A stretch of 64,000 bases of DNA from Nereocystis luetkeana. Lineage: Eukaryota > Sar > Phaeophyceae > Laminariales > Laminariaceae. Location of the stretch: assembly GCA_031213475.1 (NCBI GenBank), contig JARUPZ010000019.1, forward strand, positions 10,136,698-10,200,697, read 5' to 3'. Positions 36,801 through 48,800 of this stretch are shown one piece after another (the first letter of the stretch is position 1; the number at the start of each line of letters is the position of its first letter). The position numbers were made by a program, and so were the translations under genes. The notes below the pieces were generated by a model. It searched no databases. It was not told the DNA's origin and saw only the letters and a list, made by a program, of their open reading frames with translations.

Positions 36801-39800
36801 CGATGAAGCGAGCGCCGACGTTCACGACACAGACCGGCCCGCAGCTGCGTGGTTCACCCCTGGCGTATTTATCGAGCGACCACGCGTGACACTGGGCAGC
36901 TACGTCGCAGGTGCCGAGGGCTCCGCCAATATCAGCTTCACCATCTCGAATCCGCTCCCGATAGATGGCCACGTGGTGATCAAGTTCCCCTTGAATTTCA
37001 CGTCGATCAACTTCACAGCGGTCACGGTCGCCGGTGTTGACGGAGGATTCAATGCCTCTGTCGGCGGTGATGGTTACACCGTGGACGTCCACCGCGATGG
37101 GACGGGCACCGAGGTGGAAGCGGGGACGAACATCACTGTGACCGTGGTCGACGGCGTGACGAACCAGCTGTTCGAGGGGTCCAGCGACGTATTTCCTGTG
37201 GTGAAGACGACGCTGAAGGACTCGTCGGTGTCGATTGACGAGGCCAGCTCGGGTGTCAACAGCAACGATCGGGCTGCGGCCGTGATGTTCACCCCTGGTG
37301 CCTTCGCCGGGCCACCGACGGTGGCGCTTGGCAGCTCGGTGGCAGGGGTCGAGGGCACAGCAAACCTCAGCTTCACAACCGCCAATCCATTGCCTGCGGA
37401 TGGGCATGTGGTAATCAAGTTCCCTTCAAACTTCACGGCCATCAATAGCAGCGAGGCCCGCGCGACAGGCATCGACGGTAGTTTTATTGTCTCGGTGGGT
37501 GCTGATGGCTTCACGGTCGACGTTAGGCGTGACGGGTCGGGAACCGAGGTCGGCAGCGGGGTCAACGTGTCGGTGATGCTGCTGGACGGTGTAGTCAACG
37601 AGCAGTTCGAAGGACCGAGCGATGTATTTCCGATGGTGAAGACCACGCTGGCTGAAACGGATGTTTCTATCGATGAAGCGAGCGCCGACGTTCACGACAC
37701 AGACCGGCCCGCAGCTGCGTGGTTCACCCCTGGCATATTTACCGAGCGACCACGCGTGACACTGGGCAGCTACGTCGCAGGTGCCGAGGGCTCCGCCAAT
37801 ATCAGCTTCACCATCTCGAATGCGCTCCCGATAGATGGCCACGTGGTGATCAAGTTCCCCTTGAATTTCACGTCGATCAACTTCACAGCGGTCACGGTCG
37901 CCGGTGTTGACGGAGGATTCAATGCCTCTGTCGGCGGTGATGGTTACACCGTGGACGTCCACCGCGATGGGACGGGCACCGAGGTGGAAGCGGGGACGAA
38001 CATCACTGTGACCGTGGTCGACGGCGTGACGAACCAGCTGTTCGAGGGGTCCAGCGACGTATTTCCTGTGGTGAAGACGACGCTGAAGGACTCGTCGGTG
38101 TCGATTGACGAGGCCAGCTCGGGTGTCAACAGCAACGATCGGGCAGCGGCCGTGATGTTCACCCCTGGTGCCTTCGCCGTGCCACCGACGGTGGCGCTTG
38201 GCAGCTCGGTGGCAGGGGTCGAGGGCACAGCAAACCTCAGCTTCACAACCGCCAATCCATTGCCTGCGGATGGGCATGTGGTAATCAAGTTCCCTTCAAA
38301 CTTCACGGCCATCAATAGCAGCGAGGCCCGCGCGACAGGCATCGACGGTAGTTTTATTGTCTCGGTGCGTGCTGATGGCTTCACGGTCGACGTTAGGCGT
38401 GACGGGTCGGGAACCGAGGTCGGCAGCGGGGTCAACGTGTCGGTGATGCTGCTGGACGGTGTAGTCAACGAGCAGTTCGAAGGACCGAGCGATGTATTTC
38501 CGATGGTGAAGACCACGCTGGCTGAAACGGATGTTTCTATCGATGAAGCGAGCGCCGACGTTCACGACACAGACCGGCCCGCAGCTGCGTGGTTCACCCC
38601 TGGCGTATTTACCGAGCGACCACGCGTGACACTGGGCAGCTACGTCGCAGGTGCCGAGGGCTCCGCCAATATCAGCTTCACCATCTCGAATGCGCTCCCG
38701 ATAGATGGCCACGTGGTGATCAAGTTCCCCTTGAATTTCACGTCGATCAACTTCACAGCGGTCACGGTCGCCGGTGTTGACGGAGGGTTCAATGCCTCTG
38801 TCGGCGGTGATGGTTACACCGTGGACGTCCACCGCGATGGGACGGGCACCGAGGTGGAAGCGGGGACGAACATCACTGTGACCGTGGTCGACGGCGTGAC
38901 GAACCAGCTGTTCGAGGGGTCCAGCGACGTATTTCCTGTGGTGAAGACGACGCTGAAGGACTCGTCGGTGTCGATTGACGAGGCCAGCTCGGGTGTCAAC
39001 AGCAACGATCGGGCTGCGGCCGTGATTTTCACCCCTGGTGCCTTCGCCGTGCCACCGACGGTGGCGCTTGGCAGCTCGGTGGCAGGGGTCGAGGGCGCAG
39101 CAAACCTCAGCTTCACAACCGCCAATCCATTGCCTGCGGATGGGCATGTGGTAATCAAGTTCCCTTCAAACTTCACGGCCATCAATAGCAGCGAGGCCCG
39201 CGCGACAGGCATCGACGGTAGTTTTATTGTCTCGGTGGGTGCTGATGGCTTCACGGTCGACGTTAGGCGTGACGGGTCGGGAACCGAGGTCGGCAGCGGG
39301 GTCAACGTGTCGGTGATGCTGCTGGACGGTGTAGTCAACGAGCAGTTCGAAGGACCGAGCGATGTATTTCCGATGGTGAAGACCACGCTGGCTGAAACGG
39401 ATGTTTCTATCGATGAAGCGAGCGCCGACGTTCACGACACAGACCGGCCCGCAGCTGCGTGGTTCACCCCTGGCATATTTACCGAGCGACCACGCGTGAC
39501 ACTGGGCAGCTATGTCGCAGGTGCCGAGGGCTCCGCCAATATCAGCTTCACCATCTCGAATCCGCTCCCGATAGATGGCCACGTGGTGATCAAGTTCCCC
39601 TTGAATTTCACGTCGATCAACGTCACAGCGGTCACGGTCGCCGGTGTTGACGGAGGATTCAATGCCTCTGTCGGCGGTGATGGTTACACCGTGGACGTCC
39701 ACCGCGATGGGACGGGCACCGAGGTGGAAGCGGGGACGAACATCACTGTGACCGTGGTCGACGGCGTGACGAACCTGCTGTTCGAGGGGTCCAGCGACGT

Positions 39801-42800
39801 ATTTCCTGTGGTGAAGACGACGCTGAAGGACTCGTCGGTGTCGATTGACGAGGCCAGCTCGGGTGTCAACAGCAACGATCGGGCTGCGGCCGTGACGTTC
39901 ACCCCTGGTGCCTTCGCCGTGCCACCGACGGTGGCGCTTGGCAGCTCGGTGGCAGGGGTCGAGGGCGCAGCAAACCTCAGCTTCACAACCGCCAATCCAT
40001 TGCCTGCGGATGGGCATGTGGTAATCAAGTTCCCTTCAAACTTCACGGCCATCAATAGCAGCGAGGCCCGCGCGACAGGCATCGACGGTAGTTTTATTGT
40101 CTCGGTGGGTGCTGATGGCTTCACGGTCGACGTTAGGCGTGACGGGTCGGGAACCGAGGTCGGCAGCGGGGTCAACGTGTCGGTGATGCTGCTGGACGGT
40201 GTAGTCAACGAGCAGTTCGAAGGACCGAGCGATGTATTTCCGATGGTGAAGACCACGCTGGCTGAAACGGATGTTTCTATCGATGAAGCGAGCGCCGACG
40301 TTCACGACACAGACCGGCCCGCAGCTGCGTGGTTCACCCCTGGCATATTTACCGAGCGACCACGCGTGACACTGGGCAGCTACGTCGCAGGTGCCGAGGG
40401 CTCCGCCAATATCAGCTTCACCATCTCGAATCCGCTCCCGATAGATGGCCACGTGGTGATCAAGTTCCCCTTGAATTTCACGTCGATCAACTTCACAGCG
40501 GTCACGGTCGCCGGTGTTGACGGAGGGTTCAATGCCTCTGTCGGCGGTGATGGTTACACCGTGGACGTCCACCGCGATGGGACGGGCACCGAGGTGGAAG
40601 CGGGGACGAACATCACTGTGACCGTGGTCGACGGCGTGACGAACCAGCTGTTCGAGGGGTCCAGCGACGTATTTCCTGTGGTGAAGACGACGCTGAAGGA
40701 CTCGTCGGTGTCGATTGACGAGGCCAGCTCGGGTGTCAACAGCAACGATCGGGCTGCGGCCGTCATTTTCACCCCTGGTGCCTTCGCCGTGCCACCGACG
40801 GTGGCGCTTGGCAGCTCGGTGGCAGGGGTCGAGGGCGCAGCAAACCTCAGCTTCACAACCGCCAATCCATTGCCTGCGGATGGGCATGTGGTAATCAAGT
40901 TCCCTTCAAACTTCACGGCCATCAATAGCAGCGAGGCCCGCGCGACAGGCATCGACGGCAGTTTTATTGTCTCGGTGGGTGCTGATGGCTTCACGGTCGA
41001 CGTTAGGCGTGACGGGTCGGGAACCGAGGTCGGCAGCGGGGTCAACGTGTCGGTGATGCTGCTGGACGGTGTAGTCAACGAGCAGTTCGAAGGACCGAGC
41101 GATGTATTTCCGATGGTGAAGACCACGCTGGCTGAAACGGATGTTTCTATCGATGAAGCGAGCGCCGACGTTCACGACACAGACCGGCCCGCAGCTGCGT
41201 GGTTCACCCCTGGCGTATTTACCGAGCGACCACGCGTGACACTGGGCAGCTACGTCGCAGGTGCCGAGGGCTCCGCCAATATCAGCTTCACCATCTCGAA
41301 TCCGCTCCCGATAGATGGCCACGTGGTGATCAAGTTCCCCTTGAATTTCACGTCGATCAACGTCACAGCGGTCACGGTCGCCGGTGTTGACGGAGGGTTC
41401 AATGCCTCTGTCGGCGGTGATGGTTACACCGTGGACGTCCACCGCGATGGGACGGGCACCGAGGTGGAAGCGGGGACGAACATCACTGTGACCGTGGTCG
41501 ACGGCGTGACGAACCTGCTGTTCGAGGGGTCCAGCGACGTATTTCCTGTGGTGAAGACGACGCTGAAGGACTCGTCGGTGTCGATTGACGAGGCCAGCTC
41601 GGGTGTCAACAGCAACGATCGGGCTGCGGCCGTGATGTTCACCCCTGGTGCCTTCGCCGTGCCACCGACGGTGGCGCTTGGCAGCTCGGTGGCAGGGGTC
41701 GAGGGCGCAGCAAACCTCAGCTTCACAACCGCCAATCCATTGCCTGCGGATGGGCATGTGGTAATCAAGTTCCCTTCAAACTTCACGGCCATCAATAGCA
41801 GCGAGGCCCGCGCGACAGGCATCGACGGTAGTTTTATTGTCTCGGTGGGTACTGATGGCTTCACGGTCGACGTTAGGCGTGACGGGTCGGGAACCGAGGT
41901 CGGCAGCGGGGTCAACGTGTCGGTGATGCTGCTGGACGGTGTAGTCAACGAGCAGTTCGAAGGACCGAGCGATGTATTTCCGATGGTGAAGACCACGCTG
42001 GCTGAAACGGATGTTTCTATCGATGAAGCGAGCGCCGACGTTCACGACACAGACCGGCCCGCAGCTGCGTGGTTCACCCCTGGCATATTTACCGAGCGAC
42101 CTCGCGTGACACTGGGCAGCTACGTCGCAGGTGCCGAGGGCTCCGCCAATATCAGCTTCACCATCTCGAATCCGCTCCCGATAGATGGCCACGTGGTGAT
42201 CAAGTTCCCCTTGAATTTCACGTCGATCAACGTCACAGCGGTCACGGTCGCCGGTGTTGACGGAGGATTCAATGCCTCTGTCGGCGGTGATGGTTACACC
42301 GTGGACGTCCACCGCGATGGGACGGGCACCGAGGTGGAAGCGGGGACGAACATCACTGTGACCGTGGTCGACGGCGTGACGAACCTGCTGTTCGAGGGGT
42401 CCAGCGACGTATTTCCTGTGGTGAAGACGACGCTGAAGGACTCGTCGGTGTCGATTGACGAGGCCAGCTCGGGTGTCAACAGCAACGATCGGGCTGCGGC
42501 CGTGATGTTCACCCCTGGTGCCTTCGCCGTGCCACCGACGGTGGCGCTTGGCAGCTCGGTGGCAGGGGTCGAGGGCGCAGCAAACCTCAGCTTCACAACC
42601 GCCAATCCATTGCCTGCGGATGGGCATGTGGTAATCAAGTTCCCTTCAAACTTCACGGCCATCAATAGCAGCGAGGCCCGCGCGACAGGCATCGACGGTA
42701 GTTTTATTGTCTCGGTGGGTGCTGATGGCTTCACGGTCGACGTTAGGCGTGACGGGTCGGGAACCGAGGTCGGCAGCGGGGTCAACGTGTCGGTGATGCT

Positions 42801-45800
42801 GCTGGACGGTGTAGTCAACGAGCAGTTCGAAGGACCGAGCGATGTATTTCCGATGGTGAAGACCACGCTGGCTGAAACGGATGTTTCTATCGATGAAGCG
42901 AGCGCCGACGTTCACGACACAGACCGGCCCGCAGCTGCGTGGTTCACCCCTGGCATATTTACCGAGCGACCACGCGTGACACTGGGCAGCTACGTCGCAG
43001 GTGCCGAGGGCTCCGCCAATATCAGCTTCACCATCTCGAATCCGCTCCCGATAGATGGCCACGTGGTGATCAAGTTCCCCTTGAATTTCACGTCGATCAA
43101 CGTCACAGCGGTCACGGTCGCCGGTGTTGACGGAGGATTCAATGCCTCTGTCGGCGGTGATGGTTACACCGTGGACGTCCACCGCGATGGGACGGGCACC
43201 GAGGTGGAAGCGGGGACGAACATCACTGTGACCGTGGTCGACGGCGTGACGAACCTGCTGTTCGAGGGGTCCAGCGACGTATTTCCTGTGGTGAAGACGA
43301 CGCTGAAGGACTCGTCGGTGTCGATTGACGAGGCCAGCTCGGGTGTCAACAGCAACGATCGGGCTGCGGCCGTGACGTTCACCCCTGGTGCCTTCGCCGT
43401 GCCACCGACGGTGGCGCTTGGCAGCTCGGTGGCAGGGGTCGAGGGCGCAGCAAACCTCAGCTTCACAACCGCCAATCCATTGCCTGCGGATGGGCATGTG
43501 GTAATCAAGTTCCCTTCAAACTTCACGGCCATCAATAGCAGCGAGGCCCGCGCGACAGGCATCGACGGTAGTTTTATTGTCTCGGTGGGTGCTGATGGCT
43601 TCACGGTCGACGTTAGGCGTGACGGGTCGGGAACCGAGGTCGGCAGCGGGGTCAACGTGTCGGTGATGCTGCTGGACGGTGTAGTCAACGAGCAGTTCGA
43701 AGGACCGAGCGATGTATTTCCGATGGTGAAGACCACGCTGGCTGAAACGGATGTTTCTATCGATGAAGCGAGCGCCGACGTTCACGACACAGACCGGCCC
43801 GCAGCTGCGTGGTTCACCCCTGGCGTATTTACCGAGCGACCACGCGTGACACTGGGCAGCTACGTCGCAGGTGCCGAGGGCTCCGCCAATATCAGCTTCA
43901 CCATCTCGAATCCGCTCCCGATAGATGGCCACGTGGTGATCAAGTTCCCCTTGAATTTCACGTCGATCAACTTCACAGCGGTCACGGTCGCCGGTGTTGA
44001 CGGAGGATTCAATGCCTCTGTCGGCGGTGATGGTTACACCGTGGACGTCCACCGCGATGGGACGGGCACCGAGGTGGAAGCGGGGACGAACATCACTGTG
44101 ACCGTGGTCGACGGCGTGACGAACCAGCTGTTCGAGGGGTCCAGCGACGTATTTCCTGTGGTGAAGACGACGCTGAAGGACTCGTCGGTGTCGATTGACG
44201 AGGCCAGCTCGGGTGTCAACAGCAACGATCGGGCTGCGGCCGTGATGTTCACCCCTGGTGCCTTCGCCGTGCCACCGACGGTGGCGCTTGGCAGCTCGGT
44301 GGCAGGGGTCGAGGGCGCAGCAACCCTCAGCTTCACAACCGCCAATCCATTGCCTGCGGATGGGCATGTGGTAATCAAGTTCCCTTCAAACTTCACGGCC
44401 ATCAATAGCAGCGAGGCCCGCGCGACAGGCATCGACGGTAGTTTTATTGTCTCGGTGGGTGCTGATGGCTTCACGGTCGACGTTAGGCGTGACGGGTCGG
44501 GAACCGAGGTCGGCAGCGGGGTCAACGTGTCGGTGATGCTGCTGGACGGTGTAGTCAACGAGCAGTTCGAAGGACCGAGCGATGTATTTCCGATGGTGAA
44601 GACCACGCTGGCTGAAACGGATGTTTCTATCGATGAAGCGAGCGCCGACGTTCACGACACAGACCGGCCCGCAGCTGCGTGGTTCACCCCTGGCGTATTT
44701 ACCGAGCGACCACGCGTGACACTGGGCAGCTACGTCGCAGGTGCCGAGGGCTCCGCCAATATCAGCTTCACCATCTCGAATCCGCTCCCGATAGATGGCC
44801 ACGTGGTGATCAAGTTCCCCTTGAATTTCACGTCGATCAACTTCACAGCGGTCACGGTCGCCGGTGTTGACGGAGGATTCAATGCCTCTGTCGGCGGTGA
44901 TGGTTACACCGTGGACGTCCACCGCGATGGGACGGGCACCGAGGTGGAAGCGGGGACGAACATCACTGTGACCGTGGTCGACGGCGTGACGAACCTGCTG
45001 TTCGAGGGGTCCAGCGACGTATTTCCTGTGGTGAAGACGACGCTGAAGGACTCGTCGGTGTCGATTGACGAGGCCAGCTCGGGTGTCAACAGCAACGATC
45101 GGGCTGCGGCCGTGATGTTCACCCCTGGTGCCTTCGCCGTGCCACCGACGGTGGCGCTTGGCAGCTCGGTGGCAGGGGTCGAGGGCGCAGCAACCCTCAG
45201 CTTCACAACCGCCAATCCATTGCCTGCGGATGGGCATGTGGTAATCAAGTTCCCTTCAAACTTCACGGCCATCAATAGCAGCGAGGCCCGCGCGACAGGC
45301 ATCGACGGCAGTTTTATTGTCTCGGTGGGTGCTGATGGCTTCACGGTCGACGTTAGGCGTGACGGGTCGGGGACCGAGGTCGGCAGCGGGGTCAACGTGT
45401 CGGTGATGCTGCTGGACGGTGTAGTCAACGAGCAGTTCGAAGGACCGAGCGATGTATTTCCGATGGTGAAGACCACGCTGGCTGAAACGGATGTTTCTAT
45501 CGATGAAGCGAGCGCCGACGTTCACGACACAGACCGGCCCGCAGCTGCGTGGTTCACCCCTGGCATATTTACCGAGCGACCACGCGTGACACTGGGCAGC
45601 TACGCCGCAGGTGCCGAGGGCTCCGCCAATATCAGCTTCACCATCTCGAATCCGCTCCCGATAGATGGCCACGTGGTGATCAAGTTCCCCTTGAATTTCA
45701 CGTCGATCAACTTCACAGCGGTCACGGTCGCCGGTGTTGACGGAGGATTCAATGCCTCTGTCGGCGGTGATGGTTACACCGTGGACGTCCACCGCGATGG

Positions 45801-48800
45801 GACGGGCACCGAGGTGGAAGCGGGGACGAACATCACTGTGAACGTGGTCGACGGCGTGACGAACCAGCTGTTCGAGGGGTCCAGCGACGTATTTCCTGTG
45901 GTGAAGACGACGCTGAAGGACTCGTCGGTGTCGATTGACGAGGCCAGCTCGGGTGTCAACAGCAACGATCGGGCTGCGGCCGTGATGTTCATCCCTGGTG
46001 CCTTCGCCGTGCCACCGACGGTGGCGCTTGGCAGCTCGGTGGCAGGGGTCGAGGGCGCAGCAAACCTCAGCTTCACAACCGCCAATCCATTGCCTGCGGA
46101 TGGGCATGTGGTAATCAAGTTCCCTTCAAACTTCACGGCCATCAATAGCAGCGAGGCCCGCGCGACAGGCATCGACGGCAGTTTTATTGTCTCGGTGGGT
46201 GCTGATGGCTATACCGTGTATATTCAACGAGATGGGAGTGGAAGTGAAGTGGGTTCGGGCGAACGTGTTTATGTTGAGATTGCTGGCGGTATCAAGAATC
46301 AGCAGTTTGCAGGGCCAAGTGATTTGTTTCCGATGGTGAAGACAACACTCTCTGATGTCGGTATCTCGATCGACGTGGCTAGCTCAGACTATAACAGCGG
46401 TGATAGACCTTCCGGCGTATGGTTTTCGCCTGGTCGGTTTGCCGAAGATCCAATCGTGACACTTCACAGCTATGTTGCCGGAGTGGTTGGCATGGCTAAT
46501 ATTTCCTTCGCGGTGTCAAATCCGTTGCCCGCGGACGGTCATATATTCATAGAGTTTCCCTCCAACTTTACGTCGATCAACTGTAGTTCAGCTGTAGCCG
46601 ACGAGATTGACGGGGAAATTTCGGTTTCCATCGGTGTAGACGGCTACACGGTCGAGATCCACCGCGATGGAACAGGGACTGTGGTAGAAGCTGGGGCGGA
46701 TATCAGGGTAAGGCTGCTCGATGGCGTTACGAATCAAAAGTTCGAGGGTTCAAGCGCTCATTTTCCGTTAGTGAAGACGGCCCTACACAACACAAGCGTC
46801 ACGATAGATGATTCAAGACAAGGCCCGAAGCTCCCGGCTATCAACTTCACAGCGGCGACACTACCTCTGGTCGAGGCGGGACTGCAGTATGATGTAGCGG
46901 GGATAGAGACACCGGTCAATTTCTCCTTCACCCTAGTGAACCCTTTGCCATCGGTGGGAGTGGTCTACGTTGAGATTCCGTTGGATTTCTCGCTTGCTGC
47001 GCCCTCGTCGGCGGAGTCTGATGCCTTAGGTGCTCTGATCGTGAACGGATCGTTCGCGCTGACTGTCGGGCGCGATGGGACTGGGGATGAGATACCGTCT
47101 GGGACAGCAATAACCCTCAAGCTTTCAACCGTGGTCAACCGAGAAACAGCGGGTGCCACTGGGAACTTTTCCATCACAACCTTCACCGACCAAGCCATGA
47201 CAAACAGGTTAGTTTTCGGCTGGGTGAGGGTAGACTTGTATCACTCTATGCGCGTCGCAGTCGTAGCTCGCCGGGTCGTGAATTATCTTGGGATTATTTC
47301 TATTGCTCACGCCGCCATTGCCTTCCGACTACAGTTGGACATTACCGGGTTCGTGCAGCGACACTTCGACTTGCCGTAGAGAGGCCGGCGTAATGTATTT
47401 CAGTAACCCATTGCTGTGTTACTTTGTGGTGCAGGAAGGTATCTCAGGACAACCGCGCCTGCGTCTCGCGTTTCCCCGATTACACCTACTCTGAAACGTT
47501 GTACGGGTAGTTCGGTCGCCTTCGGTCTTGTACTTTGCGTCCTGGGAAGTTGACAAGGCACCATATCAACGCCCTTCAGACGCAAGGCAGTGAAAATCGC
47601 AAAATAATTTTAGGTGGTATTTACAAGGCTGTCTTAGCAGGGTGGCACAAGGGCGACAACACATTGCGCGTAGCCCATTTAACGTTCGCCTCGATCACCC
47701 ATCGTCTTCTTTGCACTTTGCCGACCGCGTATGCCTCCCAGGATTGACGTCGGGATTGCTGCATCTGTGGTGGTGGGAAAGCAAATAAATTATGTATCCT
47801 CGACACGTGGGTCGTCTTCGACTGCTGTAGCTTCTCAAGAGAAACGGTGGATATTCTACGGGTATGAAGTTTCCCTGGGCGATCAAGTGAAGTGGGTTAA
47901 CTCCTCTGCCACAGCGAACAACCACTGTAACTGGCAAGCCGAAGAGGTTGACGTAGATGGCTCCGACGGCACAACATCTACGGCTACCAACATCACGTTC
48001 GCCGAAAGTTCCGAAGCCACTGGCCCCCTTCAACTCTGCTATCGTTTTTCTTCCGGCGACAACCCCTTCAAGCTTTACCCTGCAATCACCGTTAACGTGT
48101 ACGAGTTGTACAGCTTAGCGGCGGAGGAGGGAAGCGCGTCTCTCAGTGTCGTCGGATACCCCAAAGTTTTGGCGCCCTCAGGATTCGGAATCGCAGAGGC
48201 AGACGAAGGGAAGTGGATTCTGCAAGGCGCGACCAACTGCGCGTCTACTGACTCTGTTGCTTCGCTGGCGCCTGATCTTGCCGGCGGCAATGCCACGGCC
48301 AAAGTTTCGGCGTCCTTGAATGTCTCGTTTGAGTTCACCGATGAGGTTTTCCTTTCTGGAGGAGTTGGAAATACGAGCGCCAATGCTACGCTGTGCTACA
48401 AGTTCGGGTCTGAGGATTTCCAGAGTTACCCGATCATATCGATGAGCATACATCATGTGACCGGATGGACCTCAAACTCGGGAAGCTCCTCTGTAGCGGT
48501 GGTCGGTGTACCAGAAGACTTCATCTTCACAGGATACGGTCTATCAGAAGCCGCAACCGTTGGGGACCGCGCCCGGTGGATCATGTCGGGAAACAATTGC
48601 TCCGGAAACATCGCACCCATAACGGATGCAATCGACGGCCGGGTAGTCGACGGCCGGGTAGATATTTTCGACGGCCATGGCACCTTTGCGTTCACCGCTT
48701 CGGTATCCGGCGAGAGTCCGAGCTTGTGCTATTGGTTCCAGGGAGAACCAGCTATGCTATACACGTCCCTTACGATCGATGTGGCCTACGTATCAGCTTT

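Noticed and set aside
25564-46172. Series of minus-strand ORFs of 190, 283 and 573 codons repeating every 870 bases
   Set aside because: They are exact shadows of the plus-strand repeat unit, have no splice or start context, resemble no protein, and lie opposite a well-supported coding exon.
25599-46208. Possible CRISPR or satellite interpretation of the tandem array
   Set aside because: The unit is 870 bases, coding and in frame throughout, with no spacers. It is a coding minisatellite, not a CRISPR array or non-coding satellite.
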